The notes under the pieces: generated by a model
What the model was told of the DNA's origin: nothing
Databases searched by the model: none
What the model saw: the letters and a program-made list of their open reading frames with translations, nothing else
Source of the DNA: an uncultured Alphaproteobacteria bacterium
Lineage (GTDB): Bacteria > Pseudomonadota > Alphaproteobacteria > Micropepsales > Micropepsaceae
DNA: 64,000 nt
Assembly: GCA_902825865.1 (NCBI GenBank)
Contig: CADECX010000002.1
Location: 1-64,000 of the forward strand
Reading direction: 5' to 3'
Shown: piece by piece, positions 18,872 through 29,050 of the stretch
Layout: each line of letters starts with the position of its first letter
Numbering within the stretch: position 1 is the stretch's first letter
Translations under genes and position numbers: made by a program

Positions 18872-19438
18872 TCAGGTTACGGGATTTAGCATGGCTTCGG
18901 CCGTGACACCAAGCGCCCGTTCCCGAAGCTCGGTCGAGCTCTCGGAACTGCGCGGCCCGTCCAGCACAGTCAGGGACGGCGCGGATGCGAGGTGCCGCGC
19001 CAGCCCCAAGCGCCGCGCCAGCCCGGCATGCAAAGACGCCAGAACCGTTCCGGGACGGCGCACCACCGCAATCGGGATGCGATCGGCGATGGCCTGCCAC
19101 CGCCGCCAACGGGAAAATTGTTCCAGATTGTCGCTGCCCATCAGCCAGATGAAATGGACCCGCGGAAAACGTTTCTGCAGCGCGGTCACGGTATCGACGG
19201 TGTAGCGGGTGCCCAGCCGGGCCTCGATATCGGTGACGAAGATATGACGATCCCGCGCGATATGACGCGCCCGCCGCAGGCGCACCGCCAAGGCATCCGG
19301 CGCGGGCTTGAGCGGGTTGCCCGGCGACACCAGCCACCAGACATGGTCGAGGTTCAGCGCTTTGCGCGCGATGGTGCTGACATAGAGATGGCCGCCATGC
19401 GCCGGGTCGAAAGACCCGCCCAAAAGCCCGATGCGCAT
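18872..19438 (-). CDS. nadD: Nicotinate-nucleotide adenylyltransferase
   Basis: The 188-residue protein starts MRIGLLGGSFDPAHGGHL, the nucleotidyltransferase T/HxGH motif, and has WLMGSDNLEQF and SSTELRERA (the ISSTxxR element) near the end. It makes nicotinate adenine dinucleotide from NaMN and ATP in NAD synthesis. The ATG at 19438 places the HxGH motif near the N-terminus as expected; an in-frame TTG at 19489, abutting the upstream stop, would add 17 residues. Coupling with rsfS is typical. Confidence 0.93.
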   Translation of the reverse strand: MRIGLLGGSFDPAHGGHLYVSTIARKALNLDHVWWLVSPGNPLKPAPDALAVRLRRARHIARDRHIFVTDIEARLGTRYTVDTVTALQKRFPRVHFIWLMGSDNLEQFSRWRRWQAIADRIPIAVVRRPGTVLASLHAGLARRLGLARHLASAPSLTVLDGPRSSESSTELRERALGVTAEAMLNPVT

Positions 19439-19489
19439 CCCGTCTTGGACGGGTCCGGGGGCGGTTATCCAATGGCCGTTGGTGCCCAA

Positions 19490-19837
19490 TCAGACGGCGC
19501 GCCCGTTGAAGAATTTGACGTCCAAGGCGCGGGGATCGACATCCTCGACACACCGCATATTGATGCAAACCATCTTGTTGCCCTTGGGATCGGCGCCTTC
19601 GGTGAAAGGCGAGACGCCGCAACTGGGGCAAAAATGGTGGGACAGCAGATGCTTGTTGAATTTGTAGGTGCCCAGATTCTCGCGCGGCGTCTTCAAGGTA
19701 AAGGCGCTTTCGGGAATGAAATGCAGCAGCCCGCCGCGCTTCTGGCAAAGCGAGCAGTTGCAATCCAGCACCGTGCCGATCTCGCCCTCGAACTCATAAG
19801 CAATCTTGCCGCAATGGCAGCCGCCCTTGTGGGTCAT
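19490..19837 (-). CDS. GFA/CENP-V family zinc protein
   Basis: The 115-residue protein has the full set of zinc-binding cysteines of the glutathione-dependent formaldehyde-activating (GFA) family: GGCHCGKIAYEFEG, CNCSLCQKRG and FCPSCGVSPF. Family members bind structural and catalytic zinc; many are annotated as S-(hydroxymethyl)glutathione synthase, but that activity is disputed. It lies between proA and nadD, which are usually adjacent, so it looks like an insertion into an otherwise conserved operon. Confidence 0.88.
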   Translation of the reverse strand: MTHKGGCHCGKIAYEFEGEIGTVLDCNCSLCQKRGGLLHFIPESAFTLKTPRENLGTYKFNKHLLSHHFCPSCGVSPFTEGADPKGNKMVCINMRCVEDVDPRALDVKFFNGRAV

Positions 19838-19861
19838 GCCAGAGTCCTCATAAACAGATCC

Positions 19862-21138
19862 TCATGGCCGCGTTTGCCCGTTGCCGCGAACCACATATTT
19901 GAAAGTGGTGAGCTGCTCGGCGCCCACGGGGCCGCGGGCATGCATCTTGCCGGTGCCGATGCCGATCTCGGCGCCCATGCCGAACTCTCCGCCATCGGCG
20001 AACTGGGTCGAGGCGTTCCACAACACAATGGCGCTGTCGACGCTGTTCATGAAAATTTCGGCGGCGGCGGCGTCTTCGGTAACGATGGAGTCGGTGTGAT
20101 GCGAGCCGTAATGCTCGATATGCCGGATCGCCTCTTCCAAACCGTCCACGGTCCGAACCGCAATGATGGCGTCGAGATATTCAGTCTTCCAGTCTTCCTC
20201 GGTGGCAAGTTTGGCGGAGGGATAGACCGCGCGCACCGCTTCGTCGCCGCGGATTTCGCACCCGGCCTTGGCCAGGTCTTCCAGCACCGGAAGGCCGTGG
20301 GACTTCAGCACGGCGCGGTCCACCAGCAGGGTCTCGGCGGCGCCGCAAACACTGGTGCGCCGCATCTTGGCGTTCAGCGCGATGCTACGCGCCTTGGCCA
20401 GATCGGCCTTGGCATGAAGGAAGACATGGCAAAGCCCTTCCAGATGCGCCAGAACCGGCACCCGCGCCTCGTTGAGGACGCGGCCCGTCAGGCCCTTGCC
20501 GCCGCGCGGAATGATCAGGTCCACCGTGCCGTTCAAGCCTTCCAGCATCATGCCCACTGCGGCGCGGTCCGTGGTCTTGACCACTTGGATGGCGGTCTCG
20601 GGCAAGCCCGCCGCCGCCAAGCCTTCCGCCATGGCTTTCTGGATGGCGCCGGAAGACCGGATGGAATCCGAACCGCCGCGCAGGATGGCGACATTGCCGG
20701 CCTTCAGCGCCAAGGCGCCCGCATCCGCCGTCACATTGGGGCGGGATTCATAGATGATGCCGATCACGCCGATAGGTGTGGAGACACGGGCGATATCCAG
20801 CCCATTGGGCCGCGACCAGCGCGCCAGCTCGCGCCCCACCGGATCGGGCAGCGCGGCGACAATCTCGACGCCAGCGGCCATGGCCTCGATGCGCGCATCA
20901 TTGAGCGCCAGCCGGTCGATCATATTGGCGGGCATGTTGGCGGCTTTGGCGGCTTCGATATCGCCCTGGTTGGCGGTCATGATTTCGGCGGCGCGGCGGC
21001 GGATGGCGGCGGCGGCGACTTTAAGCGCCTTGGTCTTGGTCTCGCCGCTGGCTTCGCGCATGGCGCGCGCCGCGTCGCGGGCGGCAGCGCCGATCGCCAC
21101 CATCTCCGCCGCGAGTGCATCACTGGAATTGTGAACCG

Positions 21139-21142
<4 letters not shown>
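19862..21142 (-). CDS. proA: Gamma-glutamyl phosphate reductase
   Basis: The 426-residue protein belongs to the aldehyde dehydrogenase superfamily. The catalytic cysteine is Cys266 in [15 protein letters not shown], and the cofactor region contains [14 protein letters not shown] and [14 protein letters not shown]. It reduces gamma-glutamyl phosphate to glutamate semialdehyde, the second step of proline synthesis. Its ATG overlaps the proB stop by 4 bases, so the two enzymes are translationally coupled. Confidence 0.96.
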
Positions 21143-23669
<2,527 letters not shown>

Positions 23670-23688
23670 TCATGTCGCCGGTCACTCC

Positions 23689-24210
23689 CTATGCGGCCTG
23701 TTTTCGCAGGAAATCGGTCCGCGTCAACAGCATGTCATGGCACAGAACCGGCCGCCCCCTGGCCCGGCAATCCCGCATCGCCGAGCCGTTATGGCGCGCG
23801 CCCAGCTTGGCCAGGACGCGGCCCGAAGCCGGATTGTCGTAGAACCAGCCGGCATGGACGGTGTTTTGGCCTAGCGCTTCGAAGGCATGGCGAACCAACC
23901 GGTGCGCCGCCTCGGTGGCGTAGCCGAAGCCCCAGAAAGGCTTGCCCAGCCAATAGCCGAATTCATAGCCGTCGTCCTCGGCGTGCAGGCCGGTAGCGCC
24001 CATGAAAAGCCCGTCGCTCTTGCGCTGGATGACGAAGCAGTGCGCCTCGCCCAGCGCCAGAAACGCTTCGGCATCCCCTTCGCTGTAAGGATGGGGCACG
24101 CGCGAAGTCATCTTCGCCACGTCGAAATCGCTGAGCCACACCGTCATGCTTTGGATATCCGTGGGCCGAGGCGGCCTTAAGATCAGTCTCTCACTCTCCA
24201 GAATGCACAT
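23689..24210 (-). CDS. RimJ/RimL-type GNAT N-acetyltransferase
   Basis: The 173-residue protein starts MCILESERLILRPPRPTDI, then has FGYWLGKPFWGFGYATEAAHRLVRHAF, where the acetyl-CoA loop is GFGYATEA. This is the ribosomal-protein-acetyltransferase-like GNAT group; the substrate is unknown. A GNAT gene between rpmA and obgE is common in alphaproteobacteria. The ATG at 24210 has GGGGGA upstream. It follows a terminator-like hairpin after rpmA, so it may be expressed at a lower level than the ribosomal genes. Confidence 0.87.
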   Translation of the reverse strand: MCILESERLILRPPRPTDIQSMTVWLSDFDVAKMTSRVPHPYSEGDAEAFLALGEAHCFVIQRKSDGLFMGATGLHAEDDGYEFGYWLGKPFWGFGYATEAAHRLVRHAFEALGQNTVHAGWFYDNPASGRVLAKLGARHNGSAMRDCRARGRPVLCHDMLLTRTDFLRKQAA

Positions 24211-24241
24211 GTCATCCCCCGCGTCCTTATCGTTGCGAGGA

Positions 24242-24272
24242 ATAAAAAAGGGAGATGGCGGACCATCTCCCT
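24242..24272 (-). terminator. Intrinsic terminator or attenuator after rpmA
   Basis: A perfect 9-bp stem (24250-24258 with 24263-24271, loop of 4) is followed on the minus strand by TTTTTT. It lies between rpmA and the GNAT gene and would separate high-level ribosomal protein transcription from the obgE-proBA part. Confidence 0.8.
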
Positions 24273-24283
24273 CGCGCATAATG

Positions 24284-24305
24284 GGCCGCCAATTTCTTGG
24301 CGGCC
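24284..24305. other. Second perfect hairpin after rpmA
   Basis: GGCCGCCAA and TTGGCGGCC (9 bp) pair around TTTC. It sits 15 bases after the rpmA stop and just before the terminator, so the two hairpins form a tandem 3' structure that may also protect the rplU-rpmA mRNA end. Confidence 0.6.
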
Positions 24306-24320
24306 TATGTCTTCAGCCGC

Positions 24321-24605
24321 CTATTCTGCCGCGATCTTCATCGCCGGATTCGCACCGGTGATCACGGATACGAAAGTACGGCGCTTGTAGCCGGTCTTGA
24401 ACGCAACGCGGCCGTCGCGGAGTGCGAACAGGGTATGGTCCTTGCCCATGCCGACGCCTTCACCGGCATAGAATTTGGTGCCGCGCTGGCGCACGATCAC
24501 ATTGCCGCCGGCAACGGCTTCGCCGCCGAACAGCTTGACGCCCAGCATCTTGGGATTGGAATCGCGACCGTTGCGCGAGGAACCGCCGGCTTTCTTATGC
24601 GCCAT
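24321..24605 (-). CDS. rpmA: 50S ribosomal protein L27
   Basis: The 94-residue protein is typical bL27, starting [16 protein letters not shown] with no cleavable N-terminal extension of the Firmicutes type, and containing [30 protein letters not shown]. The N-terminal tail reaches the peptidyl transferase centre. It follows rplU by 3 bases. Confidence 0.98.
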   Translation of the reverse strand: MAHKKAGGSSRNGRDSNPKMLGVKLFGGEAVAGGNVIVRQRGTKFYAGEGVGMGKDHTLFALRDGRVAFKTGYKRRTFVSVITGANPAMKIAAE

Positions 24606-24608
24606 AAC

Positions 24609-24923
24609 TTACTCCTTGCCGGCCGTGATGCCGAGCACCTTCACGGTGGTGAAGTGCTGGCGGTGACCGCGCTTGCGGTGGGTGTTCTTGCGGCGCTTTT
24701 TCTTGAAGGCGATGACTTTCTCGCCCTGGCCATGCTCGACGATCTCGCACTGGACGCTAGCGCCCTTGACCAGCGGCGCGCCGATTTTCGGCTTGTCGCC
24801 GCCCAGCATCAGGACCTCGAGGTCGAGCTTGGAGCCGACATCGCCAACCAGGCTTTCGACCTTCAGGACGCTGTCCTTGGCCACTTTATACTGTTTTCCG
24901 CCGGTGCGGACGACCGCATACAT
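24609..24923 (-). CDS. rplU: 50S ribosomal protein L21
   Basis: The 104-residue protein starts [23 protein letters not shown] and contains [21 protein letters not shown], the bL21 signature. It is the first gene of the operon and is preceded by a strong promoter, with a leader of about 50 bases. Confidence 0.98.
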   Translation of the reverse strand: MYAVVRTGGKQYKVAKDSVLKVESLVGDVGSKLDLEVLMLGGDKPKIGAPLVKGASVQCEIVEHGQGEKVIAFKKKRRKNTHRKRGHRQHFTTVKVLGITAGKE

Positions 24924-24983
24924 GGTCTAAACCTTTGAATTTAATTGTTTTTCCTAGGGAACGAGTCCCCCGGAGAGCGGCGG

Positions 24984-25011
24984 AATATACGCATAGACGC
25001 TTTGCGGTCAA
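24984..25011 (-). promoter_or_regulatory. Sigma-70 promoter of the rplU-rpmA operon
   Basis: On the minus strand TTGACC (25011-25006), a 16-base spacer and TATATT (24989-24984). Transcription should start near 24976, leaving a leader of about 52 bases before rplU. The match is good and the location is right for a ribosomal protein operon. Confidence 0.75.
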
Positions 25012-25022
25012 GGACAGCTTTC

Positions 25023-25580
25023 TTAAGCCCCGTTAGCCCGTCTCAGACGGTGCTGCAGCCGCTCCTGCTGGCGGGCCAACAAGGCCCCCAGCCACAGCAC
25101 CGCCCCGACATAAATCGCCACCCATTTGGCGTTGGAGACGGACAAGGCAATGGCGGCAATCCGATCGGTCGGCGCCGACAAAAACATGCTGAGCTGCAAG
25201 GCGTTCTCGACGCCATCCAGAAGCGCTCCCGCGATGGGCACGGCCGCCAGCATGGTCAGAAGACGGCGCGGCAGCCCCGGGCGCAGCGCAAAAGCTTCCC
25301 GCGCCAGGATGCCGGCATAAAAAAAGGCGCACCCATAAAGCAGCATAAGCAAATAATCCAAACCCCAACCGAATCCTGCCCGCATCGCATAGCGCGACGG
25401 CCAGACCAGGAAGGCCTGGCGATATTGGTCGGCGGTGGCAAAGCCTTGCAGATCGGCGGTGCCGAAGCCCGACAGGCTTTTGAGGCGCATATCCGACCAG
25501 GCCAGGACGGCATACACCAAAGCGGCCAGGACCGAGGAGACGGCCCAGCGATAGGCCAGGACTTGCTTGGTGATGCGCAT
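25023..25580 (-). CDS. Unrecognised integral membrane protein
   Basis: The 185-residue protein has about four hydrophobic segments (about 10-30, 70-95, 105-122 and 146-168) and a basic C-terminus (RQQERLQHRLRRANGA). A loop of about 40 residues between helices one and two (DMRLKSLSGFGTADLQGF) would be outside if the N-terminus is cytosolic. I do not recognise the family. It is divergent from the phosphatase gene with 31 bases between the starts. Its stop lies just upstream of the rplU promoter. Confidence 0.6.
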   Translation of the reverse strand: MRITKQVLAYRWAVSSVLAALVYAVLAWSDMRLKSLSGFGTADLQGFATADQYRQAFLVWPSRYAMRAGFGWGLDYLLMLLYGCAFFYAGILAREAFALRPGLPRRLLTMLAAVPIAGALLDGVENALQLSMFLSAPTDRIAAIALSVSNAKWVAIYVGAVLWLGALLARQQERLQHRLRRANGA

Positions 25581-25611
25581 GAGGATTCCAAAATATGCTA
25601 AAGGCCATCTT

Positions 25612-26247
25612 ATGCGATCGGTCCGGGCCCGAACAGTCGGAGATATTCTCTACAACTTCCACTGGGTGATACCGGGCGAGGCCGCGCGCGCGATGCAGGC
25701 CTGGGCGGGCGGCCTGAGCCCTTTCCTGAAACGCCGCGGCATTGCCGCCATCATCAACCTGCGCGGCCGCAACGACGATCTGGACTGGTGGAAAAAGGAA
25801 ACCGCCATCGCCAAGCATGCCGGCATCGTCCATCTCGACGCCATGCTGGATTCGCGCAAACTGCCGACCCGGGACATGCTGGTGCAATTGATCGCCGCCT
25901 TTGACGCGGCGCCGCGCCCCTTCATGCTGAAATGCTCGGGCGGCCAGGACCGCACCAGCTTTGCCGCCGCCCTCTACATCATCCATCGCGACGGCTGGGG
26001 CGCCGTGACAAAAGCGCGGCGGCAGTTCGACCGCTTTCCCTATCTGCACTTTCCCAAAACCCAACAGCGCTGGCTGAAGGTTTTTCTGGACTTCGCCCAA
26101 GCCGATGCAAGCGGCCAAGCCTTGGGGCGCTGGATCGCCGATAGTTATACGCCGGAAAAATTAAAGGCCTGGCTGGATGCCAATGGCTTGCAGGGCAGCT
26201 ACGCCGCGATCTTTTCCGCGCCGACGCGTTCACCTTTTCAATGGTGA
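25612..26247 (+). CDS. Dual-specificity/tyrosine phosphatase-like protein
   Basis: The 211-residue protein has the cysteine phosphatase loop CSGGQDR (Cys108 to Arg114, CX5R) followed by TSFAAALYI. An upstream segment, GIAAIINLRGRN, matches the start of DSP-like domains. The general acid is less certain. Such bacterial proteins are related to the DSP-PTPase group. There is no signal peptide, so it should be cytosolic. The ATG at 25612 is preferred because the longer frame would overlap the divergent gene. Repeat copy C begins at its stop codon. Confidence 0.78.
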   Translation: MRSVRARTVGDILYNFHWVIPGEAARAMQAWAGGLSPFLKRRGIAAIINLRGRNDDLDWWKKETAIAKHAGIVHLDAMLDSRKLPTRDMLVQLIAAFDAAPRPFMLKCSGGQDRTSFAAALYIIHRDGWGAVTKARRQFDRFPYLHFPKTQQRWLKVFLDFAQADASGQALGRWIADSYTPEKLKAWLDANGLQGSYAAIFSAPTRSPFQW

Positions 26248-26332
26248 CCCCCTCCGCCCTTCGCAGCGCAAGCGCTGCTACGGGCACCTCCCCCTCCTGT
26301 GCGCTCACGCGCACGAGGGGGAGGCGGGCCTG
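26246..26332 (+). repeat. Dispersed intergenic repeat, family 1 copy C (diverged)
   Basis: It has the same plan as copies A and B: ACCCCCTCCG, a first stem (here CGCAGCG/CGCTGC), CACCTCCCCCT, a GTGCGC/GCGCAC stem and AGGGGGAGGCGGGCCTG. The flanking conserved blocks match copies A and B, while the hairpin insides differ. It ends 3 bases before the alkB start codon, so its right arm supplies the G-rich sequence where a ribosome-binding site should be. Confidence 0.7.
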
Positions 26333-26335
26333 AGT

Positions 26336-26965
26336 ATGCCGCAACGAATTGCGATTGCGCCTGGCGTGTTTCTGTGGCGCGAAAAATTCTCCCCGCTTGA
26401 GCAAAAGAAATTGCACGACGAGGTCATGGCGCGGCTGGAACAGGCGCCGCTCTATCGCCCGGTGATGCCAAACACCGGCAAGGAATTTTCGGTGGAGGAG
26501 AGCAATTTCGGGACTTTGGGTTGGGTCTCGGACAAAAGCGGCTATCGCTATCAACCAGCCCATCCGGTGACGGGGATGCCTTGGCCCGCCATCCCCCAGC
26601 CGCTGCTGGATCTGTGGGCAGAGATCAATGGCGGGCGCGCGCCGGAATGCTGCCTGGTCAATGTCTACCGCGCCGGCGCCAAGATGGGGCTGCACCAGGA
26701 CCGTGACGAGAAGGACACAAGCGCGGCGGTGATCGGGGTGTCGCTGGGCGATGAGGCGCTGTTCCGGATCGGAGGCACCAGCCGTGCGGGGCGGACCGTC
26801 AGTGTGTCCTTGGCCTCGGGCGATGTGATTGCCTTTGGCGGGACAGCGCGGCTGGCCTATCACGGCATCGACCGGATCAGGCCGGGGACCTCCCGCTTGC
26901 TGCCGGGCGGTGGGCGGCTCAGCCTGACCTTACGGCGGGTTTCAAAGGCGACCGGCGGCGCCTAG
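26336..26965 (+). CDS. alkB: AlkB-type 2-oxoglutarate/Fe(II) DNA repair dioxygenase
   Basis: The 209-residue protein has YRAGAKMGLHQDRDE (metal ligands His120 and Asp122), YHGIDR (His176) and GGRLSLTLR (Arg194 and Arg200, for 2-oxoglutarate and substrate). CCLVNVY and GTLGWVSDKSGYRY match the AlkB nucleotide-recognition region. It should reverse N1-methyladenine and N3-methylcytosine damage by oxidative demethylation. The start at 26336 lies 3 bases after repeat copy C; no separate Shine-Dalgarno sequence is visible. Confidence 0.9.
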   Translation: MPQRIAIAPGVFLWREKFSPLEQKKLHDEVMARLEQAPLYRPVMPNTGKEFSVEESNFGTLGWVSDKSGYRYQPAHPVTGMPWPAIPQPLLDLWAEINGGRAPECCLVNVYRAGAKMGLHQDRDEKDTSAAVIGVSLGDEALFRIGGTSRAGRTVSVSLASGDVIAFGGTARLAYHGIDRIRPGTSRLLPGGGRLSLTLRRVSKATGGA

Positions 26966-26986
26966 CGACAGCGTAGCGACGCGGAC

Positions 26987-27009
26987 AAATCGGTCCGGTG
27001 GACCGATTT
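26987..27009. other. Perfect 10-bp palindrome after alkB
   Basis: AAATCGGTCC (26987-26996) pairs with GGACCGATTT (27000-27009) around GGT. It lies 22 bases after the alkB stop. No T-run follows, so it is a 3' structure of uncertain role rather than a proven terminator. Confidence 0.6.
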
Positions 27010-27059
27010 GAGCCTTGAAAGCCCCGAGCTTGAGCGAGGGGCCGGGGGGCGAATAGAGC

Positions 27060-27084
27060 AAAAAAAAGCCCCCCGGCGGGGGGC
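27060..27084 (-). terminator. Strong intrinsic terminator of the candidate small RNA
   Basis: On the minus strand a GCCCCCC/GGGGGGC stem (27084-27078 with 27074-27068, loop of 3) is followed by eight T residues (27067-27060). It would also end any read-through from the EAL gene upstream. Confidence 0.85.
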
Positions 27085-27205
27085 CGGGGGGCGAAAGCGC
27101 TTTTAGAGCGCAAGGAGCAACCGGGAGGGGATAACCGGCTACCCCAGCGAAGACGGGGGCTGAAAGCGAGCGGGGGGCAGTGCTAGCAGCCCAGGGCCGT
27201 CTTCA
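27060..27205 (-). ncRNA. Candidate small structured RNA with own promoter and terminator
   Basis: On the minus strand a promoter at 27240-27212 predicts a start near 27205, and a strong intrinsic terminator ends transcription near 27060, giving an RNA of about 146 bases. GAAGACGG (27204-27197) pairs perfectly with CCGTCTTC (27156-27149), enclosing a GGGCTG/CAGCCC stem; a GGGGTA/TATCCCC hairpin and a GCGCT/AGCGC hairpin follow before the terminator. No open frame fits it. I could not match it to 6S, SRP, tmRNA or RNase P RNA. It is inferred from signals only. It fills most of a 427-base gene-free gap. Confidence 0.5.
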
Positions 27206-27211
27206 CCTTAT

Positions 27212-27240
27212 AAAATAGGCAAAGATGCAACAGGTTTCAA
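27212..27240 (-). promoter_or_regulatory. Sigma-70-like promoter for the candidate small RNA
   Basis: TTGAAA (27240-27235), a 17-base spacer and TATTTT (27217-27212) on the minus strand, in a locally AT-rich stretch (about 27205-27310) that stands out from the GC-rich surroundings. Confidence 0.6.
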
Positions 27241-27392
27241 GAAAATTTGTTGGAATGAAAGAATTATAATGACAGTGATATTTCTGTCAGCCTTATTTTG
27301 GCCAAATCAAGGGGGTTAGGCGGGGCTTTGCTTACTCGCCCAACACGCCCGGAACCTCAAATTTCCGGCATTTTTGGCTGCGGGAACCGCGA

Positions 27393-28973
27393 TCAGCCCC
27401 AACTTTCACTGACACCTTTACGCCGCGCCACGGCGACGGGAGCAGCTGGCAACTGCGCCAACGGCGCCCCCAGCCATTTGCCCTGGCCATGCTGAAAGCC
27501 CAACGCGCGGGCGGCATGGGCCATGGCTTCACTCTCGATCCATTCGGCGATGGTGGTCACGCCCATCTCGCCGCACAGTTTCGCCAGACCGGCGAGCAGC
27601 GCATCGTCGCGCTTGGAGCTGCCGATTTTCTTGATCATGGCGCCATCGAATTTCACGAAATCCACCTGGAAGGCGTGCAAGTAATTTATTGATGCCGCGC
27701 CTGCGCCGAAATCGTCCAGCCCGACGCGATAACCCAGGGCGCGAAGCGCCGCGATCGCCTTGCCGGCATTTTCCAGATCGGCGATGGCGGCGGTTTCAGT
27801 GATCTCGATCAGGGTGCGCGGCGCCAGCTTGCGGCGCTTGGCGAGAATCCCGGCCAGCATCCCGAAGCTGGAGGGCGAGGCGATGGTCGCGCCGGAGACA
27901 TTGAAGGCGATATGGACGCTGGATTGGTCTTCAATGATATCCAGGACCTTGCTGGCCACCGCCAGGTCGAAGGCGTTGGCGATGCCCAAAGCTTCGATGA
28001 ACTTGACGGTTTCCTGCGTGCCTTCCGGATTGGAGAAGCGCGCCAGGGCTTCATAGTGCGAGACCTTTCCGCTGCCCAGATCGCTGATCGGCTGATAGGC
28101 GATCTCAAACGCGCCCTCGCCCACGGTCTTGGTCATCGCGGCCAGCCTCTGCTCGGTCGCCGCCATCATGCCCGCGAAGATGCCGGCAATATCGCCGTCC
28201 CGGTCATCGACCTTGCCCTTCCCGGCAAACTGCTCGATCACATAGCGCATCGCCAACAGACGCTGCTCGGGACTTAAGCCGCCGCCTTTGAGGCCAATGC
28301 TGGTCTCCGCCACTTTGAGCGGTGTCAGCCCGCCGGCGGAAAACGCCTCGGCGACCTTTTTCGCGATATCCAGCGAACCTTTGGTGGCGGGCGCCAAGGC
28401 GCCGAAAATGGATTCGGAAATGCGCCCCGACGCGCTGGCGCCGGAGTTCTGAATACTGTCTCCGATACGCTGCAACAGCGCGTCGGCGCCTTCCTTGGGA
28501 AGCTGGGCGCAGAGTTCCGGCAACCCCTGCACATGCAGCAGGGTGAGTGTGTCGCGTTCGCCGGCTTTCTCGGCGGCGGCCATGAAGCCTTCGCGCGAGG
28601 CGAGTCCGGTCTTGGGATCGATGGTGGCGCTGGGGGTGCGCGTGCCCGGCCGCGTCAGGGTGCAGGATATGTTGGCGCCATTCTCCGGCAGGCGGAACAT
28701 GGCGAGATTGGCGTCGGCCCCGGTCGCCAAAGTAAGCGTGAAAGGACCGGCGCGATCGCCGCTTTTCAGCGCCTGGGCAAAGGTGGCGAATTTCGCGCCT
28801 TCGGACGGCTTGAACAATCTGGCGGCGGGCCTGCCGATCAGCGCTTCACCGCTTTCATGCACCAGATCGTTGGCCGCGCCGGCGGCAAATAGAATTTTGC
28901 CTTCCTTGTCGGTCTCAAACAGGAAGTCGGCATTGGTGAAGGCAAAGCCAAGCAGGCGGACGGGCAAAGACAT
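27393..28973 (-). CDS. PAS plus EAL domain cyclic di-GMP phosphodiesterase-like protein
   Basis: The 526-residue protein starts with a PAS-like segment (FTNADFLFETDKEGKILFAAG), has a middle region resembling a degenerate GGDEF domain without its motif, and ends in an EAL domain. EAL features: YEALARF (the EAL motif), FNVSG, IEITETAAI, GLDDFGAG, VKFDG, TIAEWIES and QGKWLG. The metal- and substrate-binding Glu, Asn, Asp, Lys and Gln positions appear present, so it may be active, though AEWIE replaces the usual AEGVE. The ATG at 28973 is preferred to a GTG at 29006. It is cytosolic. Confidence 0.85.
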   Translation of the reverse strand: MSLPVRLLGFAFTNADFLFETDKEGKILFAAGAANDLVHESGEALIGRPAARLFKPSEGAKFATFAQALKSGDRAGPFTLTLATGADANLAMFRLPENGANISCTLTRPGTRTPSATIDPKTGLASREGFMAAAEKAGERDTLTLLHVQGLPELCAQLPKEGADALLQRIGDSIQNSGASASGRISESIFGALAPATKGSLDIAKKVAEAFSAGGLTPLKVAETSIGLKGGGLSPEQRLLAMRYVIEQFAGKGKVDDRDGDIAGIFAGMMAATEQRLAAMTKTVGEGAFEIAYQPISDLGSGKVSHYEALARFSNPEGTQETVKFIEALGIANAFDLAVASKVLDIIEDQSSVHIAFNVSGATIASPSSFGMLAGILAKRRKLAPRTLIEITETAAIADLENAGKAIAALRALGYRVGLDDFGAGAASINYLHAFQVDFVKFDGAMIKKIGSSKRDDALLAGLAKLCGEMGVTTIAEWIESEAMAHAARALGFQHGQGKWLGAPLAQLPAAPVAVARRKGVSESWG

Positions 28974-29028
28974 GAAAGACCGGATCTGAAACAGGCGGCC
29001 CGGCACTGTGTCAGCAATATCTTAGGAT

Positions 29029-29050
29029 GCTGTAAACGGATGTTTACAGC
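29029..29050. repeat. Perfect 9-bp palindrome between the amidotransferase and EAL genes
   Basis: GCTGTAAAC (29029-29037) pairs with GTTTACAGC (29042-29050) around GGAT. It includes the stop codon of the amidotransferase gene and lies 56 bases before the EAL start. It is a possible operator for the EAL gene or a 3' stem-loop. Confidence 0.6.

Noticed and set aside
19439-19489. Upstream TTG start for nadD
   Set aside because: It directly abuts the previous stop codon with no clear ribosome-binding site and gives a 17-residue extension; the ATG at 19438 places the HxGH motif as usual.
26966-27060. Protein-coding gene after alkB
   Set aside because: Only short frames are present in this G-rich, palindromic stretch, with no ribosome-binding site or family similarity.
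27060-27205. 6S RNA, SRP RNA, tmRNA, RNase P RNA or a cobalamin riboswitch
   Set aside because: The GCACTG-CCC stretch on the minus strand hinted at a B12 element, but the other conserved boxes are missing. The long rod with central bubble of 6S and the conserved loops of the others are also absent.
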